Source: Chryseobacterium formosum
GTDB taxonomy: Bacteria > Bacteroidota > Bacteroidia > Flavobacteriales > Weeksellaceae
NCBI RefSeq assembly: GCF_026460885.1
Contig: NZ_JAOVZW010000019.1
Span: forward strand, 91,817 to 155,816
Direction of reading: 5' to 3'
DNA: 64,000 nt
The notes under the pieces were generated by a model, which searched no databases, had not been told where the DNA came from, and saw only the letters and a list, made by a program, of their open reading frames with translations. A program made the position numbers and the translations under genes. This document shows, piece after piece, positions 8,352-17,133 of this stretch (the first letter of the stretch is position 1; each line of letters starts with the position of its first letter).

Positions 8352-9242
8352 TTATTTAATATGAGATAAAATATATTCCAGCTCATCTTCATTTTTAAAA
8401 TCTAAAACAATTTTCCCTTTTTTGCCGGTTCCAGTTGTTTTAATTTCAACTTTTACATCAAGAATATCTGCAATCGTTTTCTGTGCTCTTTTATAATTAT
8501 TTGAAAGCTCAGCTTTTGCTCTTTTTGCAGCAGGAGATTTTGGATTTTTCAAAGCATTTGCAGCTTGTTCAGACTGACGAACATTCAGTTTTTCTTTGAT
8601 AATTAAGTCAAATAAAATTTGCTGATGCTCTTCATTTTCAAGACTGATGATTGCTCTACCGTGTCCTGCAGAAATCTCCCCGCTTCTGATTGCGTTTTGA
8701 ATATCCGGACTCAACCTCAACAATCTGATTGAGTTGGTAATTGTACTTCTGTCTTTCCCGATTCTTTGGCTCAAATTTTCCTGAGTAAGACCGATTTCTT
8801 CTAAAAGTCTGTGATACGTTAATGCAATCTCGATGGCATCAAGATCTTCACGCTGAATATTTTCCACAAGAGCCATTTCAAGAAGCTCCTGATCATTTAC
8901 TAAACGAATGTATGCCGGAATTGAAGACAAACCAGCAATTTTACTTGCCCTGAAACGTCTTTCCCCAGAAATAATTTCAAACTTTTCGCCGTCTTTTCTT
9001 AGTGTAATAGGTTGAATTACACCCAAATTCGTAATCGACTGCGCTAATTCGTTTAATGCTTTTTCGTCAAAATAAGTTCTTGGCTGTGTAGGATTCGGGT
9101 AAATATCTTCCATGGAAACCTCCATGATATTCCCAACAAATTTATCTGCTCCTTCATCAGTTGCTGTGTTGACTGTAGCTTTGGATTCTGCACTTAGAAT
9201 TGCTCCCAAACCACGTCCCATTGCTCTTTTTCTGTCCTTCAT
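8352..9242 (-). CDS. parB: Chromosome-partitioning protein ParB
   Basis: The 296-residue ParB/Spo0J protein binds parS sites and loads partition complexes. Residues 10-16 carry an N-terminal GRGLGAI motif, which in other ParB proteins contacts ParA. The ParB/Srx-type CTP-binding domain includes GERRFRAS at 93-100 and ENIQRED at 127-133. A helix-turn-helix for parS binding is at about 153-176. parA lies 60 bp upstream on the same strand. I did not recognise a palindromic parS site in this block. Confidence 0.95.
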   Translation of the reverse strand: MKDRKRAMGRGLGAILSAESKATVNTATDEGADKFVGNIMEVSMEDIYPNPTQPRTYFDEKALNELAQSITNLGVIQPITLRKDGEKFEIISGERRFRASKIAGLSSIPAYIRLVNDQELLEMALVENIQREDLDAIEIALTYHRLLEEIGLTQENLSQRIGKDRSTITNSIRLLRLSPDIQNAIRSGEISAGHGRAIISLENEEHQQILFDLIIKEKLNVRQSEQAANALKNPKSPAAKRAKAELSNNYKRAQKTIADILDVKVEIKTTGTGKKGKIVLDFKNEDELEYILSHIK

Positions 9243-9251
9243 TTCTGTGTA

Positions 9252-9286
9252 AATGATTATTGATTAATGATAATTGATTAATTATT
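9252..9286. repeat. Five near-heptamers between parA and parB
   Basis: The gap between parB and parA consists largely of AATGATT, ATTGATT, AATGATA, ATTGATT, AATTATT in strict 7-bp register. This matches the period of the elements at 6801 and 22279. Confidence 0.6.
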
Positions 9287-9302
9287 AAATACAAAAATCA
9301 TT

Positions 9303-10076
9303 TTAATTTTTAACTAAATTTTCGTTCTTCAATAAAACCTCTTCTGCAAGCTGAATGTACTGAATAGCTCCTTTACTTTCAGCATCATAATTTAAGATAC
9401 TTTCACCGAAACTTGGCGCTTCACTTAATCTTACATTTCTGCTGATAATCGTTTCGAAAACCATTTCCGGGAAATGAGAATTTACTTCTTCCACCACCTG
9501 ATTTGAAAGTCTTAAACGGCTGTCGTACATTGTTAACAACAAACCTTCGATATCTAAATCTTTATTGTGAATTTTCTGAACGTTTTTTACTGTATTTAAA
9601 AGTTTACCAAGACCTTCTAATGCAAAATACTCACACTGAATTGGGATAATTACAGAATCTGCTGCCGTTAAAGCATTAATTGTAATTAAACCTAAACTCG
9701 GTGCACAATCGATAATAATATAGTCGTAATCGTCTCTTACTTCTTTCAATGCTTCTTTCAGCATATATTCACGTCTTTCTTTGTCTACCAATTCAATTTC
9801 GGCAGCAACCAAATCGATATGAGAAGGTACGATATCTAAATTCGGAGTTGTTGTTTTCTGAATACAGTTTCTTGTGGCAACGCTATGTTCCAAAAGATTA
9901 TAAGTAGAATACTGCACTTCTTCCACACCCAAACCCGATGTTGCATTTGCCTGTGGATCTGCATCAATGATTAGGATTTTCTTTTCTAAAACACCTAATG
10001 CTGCAGCTAAATTTACAGCAGTAGTAGTTTTTCCTACTCCACCTTTCTGATTAGCGATACCTATAATTTTTGCCAT
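9303..10076 (-). CDS. parA: Chromosome-partitioning ATPase ParA
   Basis: The 257-residue Soj/ParA-type ATPase has the deviant Walker A motif KGGVGKTTT at residues 11-19, a DADPQ motif near 40-44, and the DYIIIDCAPSLG Walker B region near residue 120. It has no N-terminal DNA-binding extension, so it is the chromosomal type. It works with ParB to segregate replication origins. It lies 5' of parB in one transcription unit, and the intergenic region upstream of it carries a DnaA-box dyad. Confidence 0.95.
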   Translation of the reverse strand: MAKIIGIANQKGGVGKTTTAVNLAAALGVLEKKILIIDADPQANATSGLGVEEVQYSTYNLLEHSVATRNCIQKTTTPNLDIVPSHIDLVAAEIELVDKERREYMLKEALKEVRDDYDYIIIDCAPSLGLITINALTAADSVIIPIQCEYFALEGLGKLLNTVKNVQKIHNKDLDIEGLLLTMYDSRLRLSNQVVEEVNSHFPEMVFETIISRNVRLSEAPSFGESILNYDAESKGAIQYIQLAEEVLLKNENLVKN

Positions 10077-10186
10077 TGCTCAAACTTTAAGCTTCAAAAA
10101 TACACTTTTTTCTCTGCTATTGGAGAATGACTAAAACGAAAATTGAGTTAAAATATTGTTAACAAGCATTTTAGATATAAAAAAAA

Positions 10187-10216
10187 TTATCCACAAAAAT
10201 AAATCTTTGTGGATAA
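10187..10216 (-). terminator. Hairpin made of two inverted DnaA-box matches; also a T-tailed terminator
   Basis: TTATCCACA at 10187-10195 and TGTGGATAA at 10208-10216 are both exact matches to the E. coli strong DnaA box, in inverted orientation. They form an 11-bp stem (10187-10197 with 10206-10216). On the minus strand the stem is followed by eight T, so it works on paper as the terminator of the energy transducer gene. The site lies in the parA/tonB gap. Terminator use is the simpler explanation; DnaA binding is possible. Confidence 0.65.
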
Positions 10217-10241
10217 CTGTTGAGATTTGTGTTTAAGATAT

Positions 10242-11084
10242 TTAATTATCAAATTTCATTGAAATTGGAAACTTGAAATAGCTTCTTACAGACTCTCCTT
10301 TTTTATTTTTACCCGGAACCCATTTTCCCTTTACAGCTTTAATGGTTCTTACAGCTTCAGCATTAAATGAAGCATCTTTTCCGTTGGTTCTGATATCTGA
10401 AATTGTCCCGTCTCTTTCTACAATAAAAGTAACCGTTGTACTTACAACTTCTTGGTTATCAAAAGCAGAAACATCAAATTTATTCATTACTTTATTTCTA
10501 AAAGCATCAATCCCGCCTTCGAATTTTGCACCTTCACTTAATTCAGTTCCTCCAACAACAGCATTTGGATCTATTGGAACTACAGGAACAATTCTCGGAG
10601 GAACCACTGTTCCAGGTCCTGAAATGATTGTCGTTGGAGCATTAATACTTGGAGCAGATGGTGATACGAAATCATTCTTTACTCCTGCGATTGCATCCTT
10701 TGGAATTTCAGTTACAATATTACTTTCATCCGCATCCTTTGTAGGAGTTACAACCTGTGAGTCAAATTGTTTTACGCTTGGAGGAGGAGGTGTGGCTTTT
10801 TCAGGAATCGTCACTTTTTCAGGTGGTTTTACAGCCGGCTCATCAATAATAATTGGAGGAGGTAGCTCATAAATCTCTTTAGGCTTCTCTACTGTTTTAA
10901 ATGCAGAAACTACGGTTGGAATAATAGAAACCGCAGCTAATAAACCGACACCTATAAAAAATGCTTTGGTTAAAATTCTGTCAGATTCTGCTCTTAATAC
11001 ATAAGCACCATAAGCTTTGTTACGGTTTTCGAAAAGGATTTCGTTCAGTCGAAATTCTTGATTTTGTTCTAGGTGTTTCATCAC
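10242..11084 (-). CDS. Energy transducer TonB family protein
   Basis: The 280-residue protein has a cytoplasmic N-terminus, a membrane segment at about residues 41-61, a proline-rich periplasmic spacer (about 74-105, with PPEKV and PPPPSV stretches), and a C-terminal TonB domain (about 190-280) with the VERDGTISDIRT motif. It should couple proton-motive force from ExbB/ExbD to outer-membrane receptors such as the one at 29453-31525. The start could be Met1 or Met2. No exbBD genes are adjacent. Confidence 0.9.
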   Translation of the reverse strand: MMKHLEQNQEFRLNEILFENRNKAYGAYVLRAESDRILTKAFFIGVGLLAAVSIIPTVVSAFKTVEKPKEIYELPPPIIIDEPAVKPPEKVTIPEKATPPPPSVKQFDSQVVTPTKDADESNIVTEIPKDAIAGVKNDFVSPSAPSINAPTTIISGPGTVVPPRIVPVVPIDPNAVVGGTELSEGAKFEGGIDAFRNKVMNKFDVSAFDNQEVVSTTVTFIVERDGTISDIRTNGKDASFNAEAVRTIKAVKGKWVPGKNKKGESVRSYFKFPISMKFDN

Positions 11085-11414
11085 TACAAAAATTAAAATT
11101 GTTAATATATTATAGATTATCAGTTTTCAATATGTTTTGAAATAATCTTTGAAACAATATCAAAATATTTGCCAAATTATTAACAAAACATAAAACCTAC
11201 AGCAAAAACTATGTTAAAGTGTAAAATTTAACTATTTACCGAATAAAAGTTTTGAAGTTGGAATATAATAGAAGCTGTAAATTTAGTTTCAGATTTAATG
11301 GAAAAAGAAATTTCAACTTTAGATAATGATAATTCAGAACTACAAAGAAAAAATTGTTAACATTAATTTAAAAATTATATATTTGGATTTAATAATAAAC
11401 AAAAACATCAATTA
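11085..11414. other. 330-bp divergent intergenic region
   Basis: This AT-rich region separates the TonB-like gene (leftward) from the YiaA/B gene (rightward) and must hold both promoters. The rightward one is recognisable. A 20-codon frame (11298-11360) starting MEKEISTLDN has no terminator or hydrophobic segment to support it and may be chance or a gene remnant. Confidence 0.5.
11354..11385 (+). promoter_or_regulatory. Bacteroidota-type promoter for the YiaA/B gene
   Basis: TATATTTG at 11378-11385 matches the Bacteroidota -7 element TAnnTTTG exactly. A TTG at 11354-11356 lies 21 bp upstream, near the position of the -33 element. The start codon follows at 11415. Confidence 0.65.
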
Positions 11415-11807
11415 ATGAAAAAACAAGGTGTATCAAATGCGTTTGTAGCAGCTTCATGGGTTGCGTTGGGCGCAGGAATGGTAGGATTTATTGTAGGTCT
11501 TGCAAGAGCTGAAATGCAGCTAAATGAGAAGGGATATTATTTTACTATTCTACTTTACGGACTTTTCGCAGTAGTTTCTTTGCAAAAAGCTGTACGTGAC
11601 CGATTAGAAAACATTAAAGTTACCGATATCTACTACGGAATCTGCTGGTTTGCGACATTATCATCAATCGTTTTACTAGCAATCGGATTGTGGAATGCTA
11701 CAATTTTACCGAGTGAGAAAGGTTTTTATGGCTTTGCTTTTTTACTTGCTTTGTTCGGCGCCATCGCAGTTCAGAAGAATACCCGAGACAATATGACTCA
11801 GGAATAG
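11415..11807 (+). CDS. YiaA/YiaB family inner-membrane protein
   Basis: The 130-residue protein has four hydrophobic helices arranged as two similar two-helix units (about 8-30 plus 40-58, and 72-95 plus 100-120). Each ends in a basic, polar stretch (LQKAVRDRLEN and VQKNTRDNM), which is the YiaAB two-helix duplication. The family is of unknown function. The gene is monocistronic, with a clear promoter upstream and a strong terminator directly after it. Confidence 0.85.
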   Translation: MKKQGVSNAFVAASWVALGAGMVGFIVGLARAEMQLNEKGYYFTILLYGLFAVVSLQKAVRDRLENIKVTDIYYGICWFATLSSIVLLAIGLWNATILPSEKGFYGFAFLLALFGAIAVQKNTRDNMTQE

Positions 11808-11818
11808 AATAACTTAAG

Positions 11819-11840
11819 CTCACCAAATTTGGTGAGTTTT
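11819..11840 (+). terminator. Rho-independent terminator after the YiaA/B gene
   Basis: CTCACCAAATTTGGTGAG is a perfect palindromic stem directly followed by TTTTTTATTTTT. It lies 12 bp after the stop codon. It rules out a start at 11829 for the next gene, which should begin at 11877. Confidence 0.85.
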
Positions 11841-11876
11841 TTATTTTTGTATATCTTTATTTCACAAAATATTGAT

Positions 11877-13439
11877 ATGATAAAACAGCTTTTACTTTTT
11901 ATTTCAGTTATTTTTTTTCAAATAACAAATGCTCAAAATGAGTTCATTACAGTTTGGCAACCAGGAATCGTATCAACACCTGCTGTAAGTGTAAATGCGC
12001 CATTTCAAGCCACCTCTAATCAAATTTGGTTTCCCGGTACAGGACAAAATTATACTATTAAGTGGGAAGAAATTGGCTTTCCTCAACATACCGGTATCAT
12101 AGAGAATGTAACTTCAACAGGTCAGATTTTGATTGACTTTGGCACTCCTTCCAGAGAAGATGGCGCTAATACTACTTATCGCGTGAAAGTCTCGAACGGA
12201 AACGGTGTTTTTCAGCAGATAAAATTTGCAAAATATCAGATTCTTGGAAATGGTGATGCACTTTTACCAATATTAGAGATAAAGGGCAGCGCAGACAAAC
12301 TTCTTACGATTGAACAATGGGGAAATATTGAATGGATCTCTATGAATTCAGCATTTGCAAATTGTCAGAGAGTAGATATTACGGCTACTGATTCACCAAA
12401 TCTTAGCCAAGTTACTGATGCTTCACTAATGTTTTACAGAGCTAATTCTTTTTCGGGAGGTAATGCTATGCAAAACTGGGATACATCGACCATTCAAAAT
12501 TTCAGTTTTATGTTCGCTTTGCAGCATGTTGGACAGATTTATTCTCCTAATCTGATTAATTTCAATCCACCTAACCTTAATAATTGGGATGTTTCTTCAG
12601 CAACCAGCCTAAGTTTCATGTTCGCAGGAAGGGGTGCTTTTAATCAAAATATCAACTCCTGGAATGTGGCTAATGTTAAAAATGCGGCGTGGATGTTTAC
12701 TGCATGCGGCGTCTATAATCAACCTCTCAACAATTGGAATACATCTAATTTCGAAAATATAAACAATATGTTCTCGGCTACATCAGCTTTTAATCAGCCG
12801 CTAGATCATTGGGATACCTCTAAAGTAAATAATATGGCTGCAACTTTTTCTGCTACTCAAGCCTTTAATCAGCCTTTGGATATGTGGGATGTAAGCAATG
12901 TAAAAAAAATGGGGTCTATGTTCACTCAAGCTGAGTCTTTTAATCAATCTCTTGAGAATTGGAATCTTTCATCACTGGAATTGGCAGGCGGAATTTTCGG
13001 TGGAACAGCAATTAGTTGTGAAAACTACAGTAAAACGCTTAAAGGATGGGCGGAAAACCCCAACACTCCGAATAATATATCCGTTTCTAATTTGTACCCT
13101 ATGAAATATGCAGCCAATGTTACTTCTAAAAGAGATTTTCTAATCAGCAAAGGCTGGACATTTTCCGGAGACGTTTTGGGAAGCTGCACATTAAAAATTA
13201 ATGAAACAGCTTTTTCAAATCAGATAAACATTTATCCTAATCCTGCATCAGATGTTATTCATATAAAGAATGCAAAAGATGTAAAAAGTTACATAATAAC
13301 AGATTTCAGCGGAAGAATTATATTGAAAGATTTTTTAGCTAAAGATTTTATTAACATCCAAAATCTTAGTACTGGAAATTATATTTTACAGCTTATAACA
13401 AGTAAAAATATTGAGAAATTTAAGTTTATTAAAAAATAA
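11877..13439 (+). CDS. DUF285-repeat surface protein with T9SS sorting domain (paralog 1)
   Basis: The predicted protein has 520 residues. The ATG at 11877 is preferred because it begins a good signal peptide (MIKQLLLFISVIFF...NAQ) and because further upstream the frame runs through a terminator. After an N-terminal domain with the WEEIGFPQHTG motif come repeats of about 25 residues of the form FNQPLxxWDxSxVxxMxxMF, the DUF285 repeat found in Mycoplasma and BspA-like surface proteins. The last 80 residues form a type A T9SS sorting domain (IYPNPASDVIHIKN ... GNYILQL). It is exported and attached or released by type IX secretion; its ligand is unknown. It is first of three tandem paralogs. Confidence 0.9.
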   Translation: MIKQLLLFISVIFFQITNAQNEFITVWQPGIVSTPAVSVNAPFQATSNQIWFPGTGQNYTIKWEEIGFPQHTGIIENVTSTGQILIDFGTPSREDGANTTYRVKVSNGNGVFQQIKFAKYQILGNGDALLPILEIKGSADKLLTIEQWGNIEWISMNSAFANCQRVDITATDSPNLSQVTDASLMFYRANSFSGGNAMQNWDTSTIQNFSFMFALQHVGQIYSPNLINFNPPNLNNWDVSSATSLSFMFAGRGAFNQNINSWNVANVKNAAWMFTACGVYNQPLNNWNTSNFENINNMFSATSAFNQPLDHWDTSKVNNMAATFSATQAFNQPLDMWDVSNVKKMGSMFTQAESFNQSLENWNLSSLELAGGIFGGTAISCENYSKTLKGWAENPNTPNNISVSNLYPMKYAANVTSKRDFLISKGWTFSGDVLGSCTLKINETAFSNQINIYPNPASDVIHIKNAKDVKSYIITDFSGRIILKDFLAKDFINIQNLSTGNYILQLITSKNIEKFKFIKK

Positions 13440-13457
13440 TCTTTAAAAATTAAAAAT

Positions 13458-14960
13458 ATGCTGAAGAAAATATCTGTATCTATACTTTTGATTTTTTTAT
13501 GTCAGTTTTTCAAAGCCCAGGAAGAATTTATAACGGTATGGAAACCCTCAACCCCCCAAACCTCTCCTGTAGTGAGTGGAACGCCATCATCCGACACACA
13601 GATCTGGCTACCTTTAAGAGGAAATAATTTCACCATTTATTGGGAAGAAATTGGCTATCCGCAACATAACTCCACATTAACAAATGTAACTTCAGCCTAT
13701 CAAATTTTACTTGATTTTAATGAACCGCAAAATTCCAACGGAGCAACTTACAGGTTAAAAATCACCAATGGAAACGGAAACTTTCATGCCATCAGATTTG
13801 CAGACTCAACTTTATTTCCAAACGGAACTGGACTTGTAGGAGATACTGATAAACTTTTAACTATTGAACAATGGGGTACAACAGCTTGGTCTACGATGAA
13901 ACAAGCTTTCTCAATGTGCAGAAATATGGATATTACTGCAACGGATATCCCCAATTTAGCAAATGTTACTTCGCTTGAAAATACGTTTACCTTTTGTAAT
14001 AATTTGGCAGCAAATTCAAGTATTATTAATTGGGACATTTCTAATGTAACAAGTCTTAACGGAACTTTCGTAGCGTGTTTTCTTTTCAATCAGCCAATCG
14101 GAAGCTGGGATACTACCAACGTAAGCCTAATGTCAACCACTTTTTCAAGTGCAACATCATTTAATCAACCGCTTTCAAACTGGAATACTTCGAAAGTTGA
14201 AGATACCGCTTCAATGTTTCTTAATGCTACTGCTTTTAATCAACCTATCGGAAATTGGGATATGTCTAAAAACAAAAACATGGAGTTTATGTTTTATGGA
14301 ACAAATTTCAACCTACCCTTAGCAAACTGGGACACTTCACAAGTTACCAAAATGTCTTACATGTTCAAAAACACTTCTTTATTCAATCAAAATATACAAA
14401 ATTGGAATACTAATAATTTAGTGAATGCCGAATTTATGTTTGAAAATGCTACAAGTTTCAACCAAAATCTTGGAAACTGGAATTTACCATTACTTTCCAC
14501 CGCAATGTTTATGCTTAATAATACAGGGTTAGATTGCATGAATTACAGTAGAACAATAAGAGGATGGTCATTAAACAGTACGACTCCGAACAATATTTAT
14601 TTAGGAAATGTAAGTCCTTCAACTTATGCTTCAGACATCATAACTGATCGAAATAATCTTTTAGCGAAAGGGTGGATTTTTCAGGGAGACACTCTTGGAT
14701 CATGTAGTATTTTGAGCACATCTGAAACTAATGCAAAAAACCAACTCACGATTTATCCAAATCCGGCTACAGATTTTATTTACATTAAAAACGAGAATGT
14801 TTCAAACAAAACCTATAAAATCATCGATACAAGCGGAAGAATTTTTGATCAAAATACCCTGAAAGAAAATATTGACGTGAGAAATATCATTTCCGGAAAC
14901 TACATTTTACAAATCATTACAAATGATAAAATCCAATCTTTTAAATTCATCAAAAAATAA
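13458..14960 (+). CDS. DUF285-repeat surface protein with T9SS sorting domain (paralog 2)
   Basis: This 500-residue paralog of the preceding gene starts 18 bp after it. It has a signal peptide (residues 1-20), the same N-terminal module with WEEIGYPQHNS near residue 60, a set of FNQPxxNWDxSxxxxM repeats from about residue 200 to 360, and a C-terminal type A T9SS sorting domain (IYPNPATDFIYIKN). The three genes probably arose by tandem duplication and are probably one transcription unit, since no terminator separates them. The role is likely adhesion or another surface interaction, by family analogy only. Confidence 0.9.
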   Translation: MLKKISVSILLIFLCQFFKAQEEFITVWKPSTPQTSPVVSGTPSSDTQIWLPLRGNNFTIYWEEIGYPQHNSTLTNVTSAYQILLDFNEPQNSNGATYRLKITNGNGNFHAIRFADSTLFPNGTGLVGDTDKLLTIEQWGTTAWSTMKQAFSMCRNMDITATDIPNLANVTSLENTFTFCNNLAANSSIINWDISNVTSLNGTFVACFLFNQPIGSWDTTNVSLMSTTFSSATSFNQPLSNWNTSKVEDTASMFLNATAFNQPIGNWDMSKNKNMEFMFYGTNFNLPLANWDTSQVTKMSYMFKNTSLFNQNIQNWNTNNLVNAEFMFENATSFNQNLGNWNLPLLSTAMFMLNNTGLDCMNYSRTIRGWSLNSTTPNNIYLGNVSPSTYASDIITDRNNLLAKGWIFQGDTLGSCSILSTSETNAKNQLTIYPNPATDFIYIKNENVSNKTYKIIDTSGRIFDQNTLKENIDVRNIISGNYILQIITNDKIQSFKFIKK

Positions 14961-14966
14961 AGTATA

Positions 14967-16349
14967 ATGCAGAAAATTTTATTAATATTGGTATTCATGC
15001 TACTCTTTCAATACGGAAAAGCACAGAATGAATTTATCACAACATGGAAACCCAGCAACGATTCTGCTCAGAATATATTGGGAGGAGTACCTTCTACCTC
15101 TACACAGATTTGGTTTCCGGGAATTGGTAATAATTTTAGTGTGTTTTGGGAAGAAGTAGGATACCCTTTACACAATGGCACATTATCGAATATTACCTCA
15201 ACCGCAAATTTTTTAATTGATTTTGGAACTCCGCAAAATCCTGTTGCATCAAATGCTACTTATAAAGTAAAAATAAGTAATGGAAGTAGCAACTTTAGCA
15301 CAGTAAAATTCCCTCATACCATTATAATATTTCCTTTTGACACTCCCCCATTTGTCAGCGAAAATAGTGGTGATACAAAAAAATAATCGATATATCTCAA
15401 TGGGGAAATATCAAATGGAATACTATGGAATATGCTTTTTATCAATGTTCATATTTAAATGTTTCTGCAACAGATTTACCAGATCTATCTAACGTAAACA
15501 CAACAGAAGCCATGTTTTTTTTTGACAGGATTAGTCGGCAATACCAGTTTTTCATCATGGAATACGTCTACAATTACCAATATGGCATATATGTTTGGTC
15601 ATACACCTTTTAACCAACCAATAGGAAACTGGGATATTTCTAATGTAACAGATATTAAATGGATGTTCCACGGATGCAATCAATTTAATCAACCACTCAA
15701 CAATTGGAATACCTCAAATATCATACGGATGGATCACGCTTTTCATTTTTGCAGTGCATTCAACCAGGATTTGTCAAATTGGAAAACTTCAAAAGTTACC
15801 AATTTAGATTTTCTTTTTGGTTCAGCAAATATTTTTAACCAAAACTTGGGCGATTGGGATCTATCTTCAGTAATCAATGGGCTACAAATGCTGAGCGGAA
15901 CAAACTTAAATTGCAACAATTGGGATAAAACACTTTTTGGCTGGGCTAACAACCCAAATTCACCGTCAAATTTCACCTTGGGAAATGTGGCTACGGCTAC
16001 TTATTCCCATCCTCTAGCTGTTACAGCAAGATATAAACTCATTACTATTAAAGGATGGACATTTAGTGGTGATATTTATGATCCGACCTGCGAATCTGTT
16101 TTATCGACTTCCGAAACCATTCTTAAAAGTAAAATTTCAATCTACCCCAATCCTGCGACAGATTTTATTTATTTAAAAAATCTTGAGCAATCTGCAGATT
16201 ATATCATTCTCGACTTCAGTGGAAAAATTGTTTTACAGGGAAGTTTAAAAAACAAAGAAATCAACATTAAAAACCTAAGCAGAGGCAATTATATTTTACA
16301 AGTAAAAGCTAAAGATTGGATAGAAAATTTCAAATTCATCAAGAAATAA
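14967..16349 (+). pseudogene. DUF285-repeat T9SS protein (paralog 3), split by two compensating homopolymer frameshifts
   Basis: The gene begins 6 bp after paralog 2 with a signal peptide and the WEEVGYPLHNG module. At a run of seven A ending near 15383 the frame needs one extra A: as written it stops at 15384-15386. Homology continues in the shifted frame (IIDISQWGNIKWNTMEYAF) until a run of nine T at 15515-15523, where removing one T restores the original frame, and the repeats and T9SS sorting domain then read to 16349. Corrected, the protein would be about 460 residues, like its neighbours. Possible explanations are assembly error in homopolymers, real decay, or slippage-based switching. 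Confidence 0.8.
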
Positions 16350-16355
16350 AAACAA

Positions 16356-16378
16356 AAGCCTCACCAATTGTGAGGCTT
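16356..16378. terminator. Hairpin terminator between paralog 3 and purE (convergent)
   Basis: AAGCCTCAC (16356-16364) pairs with GTGAGGCTT (16370-16378). T-rich sequence follows on the minus strand, so it can serve purE; it may also stop transcription from the surface protein genes on the plus strand. Confidence 0.65.
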
Positions 16379-16447
16379 CGTTATATGTAAAAGATGATAA
16401 ATCGATTATTTAATGAAATAAAATTCACAATTCACCACTTACTTTTT

Positions 16448-16951
16448 TCAACTATCATATTGGTTCGGATGTTTCGCTTTAATATCATCCACAGTTCCTA
16501 AAACCTTATCTTTTAAAGTATCCTGATAAACCTGAAGTTTCTCTGCAATTTCTTCGTTTCCGCTTCCTAAAATTTTTGCAGCTAAAATTCCCGCATTCAA
16601 AGCACCGTTTAGAGCAACAGTCGCCACGGGAATTCCGCCCGGCATTTGTAAAATTGATAAAACAGAATCCCATCCATCAATAGAATTACTAGATAAAATA
16701 GGAACTCCGATTACTGGTAAAGTTGTACAACTTGCAACCATTCCAGGAAGATGTGCTGCTCCACCCGCTCCTGCAACAATTACTTTTAAACCTCTTTCTT
16801 TAGCTGTTTTTGCGTAATCAAACATTCTTTCAGGCGTTCTGTGAGCAGAAACCACCGTCAATTCATACGGAATATCCAAAGATTTCAAAAAGTTTGCTGC
16901 CAATTCCATAATCGGTAAGTCGCTCTGACTTCCCATGATAATTCCTACCAT
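16448..16951 (-). CDS. purE: N5-carboxyaminoimidazole ribonucleotide mutase
   Basis: The 167-residue enzyme converts N5-CAIR to CAIR in purine synthesis. The start at 16951 is chosen because [15 protein letters not shown] is the normal N-terminus; the 20 extra upstream residues of the longer frame are encoded by an intergenic repeat. Key motifs are GSQSD near residue 7, SAHRTPERM near 39, [12 protein letters not shown] near 66, and LNGALNAG near 120. Its partner purK lies about 2.3 kb away on the same strand, with three unrelated plus-strand genes in between, so the two are not one operon. Confidence 0.95.
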   Translation of the reverse strand: MVGIIMGSQSDLPIMELAANFLKSLDIPYELTVVSAHRTPERMFDYAKTAKERGLKVIVAGAGGAAHLPGMVASCTTLPVIGVPILSSNSIDGWDSVLSILQMPGGIPVATVALNGALNAGILAAKILGSGNEEIAEKLQVYQDTLKDKVLGTVDDIKAKHPNQYDS

Positions 16952-16992
16952 TTCTTTCAATTTATTAGATTTCAAAGATAATAATTTTAAAA

Positions 16993-17092
16993 GTGAATTG
17001 TGAATCGTCAATTTGCTTCGCAGTTAATTTTTAAATTTAATTTAATACCATAGAATTTACGATTGACTTACGAAGCAAAATTGACCATTCAC
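16993..17092. repeat. Inverted intergenic element with 7-bp period, purE/EamA gap
   Basis: Left arm: GTGAATT, GTGAATC, GTCAATT then TGCTTCGCAG. Right arm, read on the other strand: GTGAATG, GTCAATT, TTGCTTCGTAAG. The two arms form a long imperfect dyad. A related element is at 25408-25491. Confidence 0.75.
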
Positions 17093-17133
17093 ATCAAGAA
17101 AATCTTATCTTTACAATTCCATTTCTCTATACT

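Noticed and set aside
8352..10241. Search for a parS site in the parAB block
   Set aside because: No 16-bp palindrome like the bacterial parS consensus was recognised. TTCCATGGAA at about 9108-9117 in parB is a palindrome but too short and of the wrong sequence.
10342..10872. A 176-codon open frame on the plus strand
   Set aside because: It is antisense to the TonB-like energy transducer, which has clear membrane, proline-rich and C-terminal domain features. The antisense product has low-complexity Ser/Thr/Gly sequence without motifs.
11298..11360. A 20-codon frame beginning MEKEISTLDN
   Set aside because: It is complete but hydrophilic, has no terminator and overlaps the likely -33 region of the YiaA/B promoter. 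Chance or a gene remnant is more likely.
12600..13000. Regular spacing of similar blocks suggesting a CRISPR array
   Set aside because: The repeats are about 75 bp, in frame, diverged, and encode the DUF285 protein repeat.
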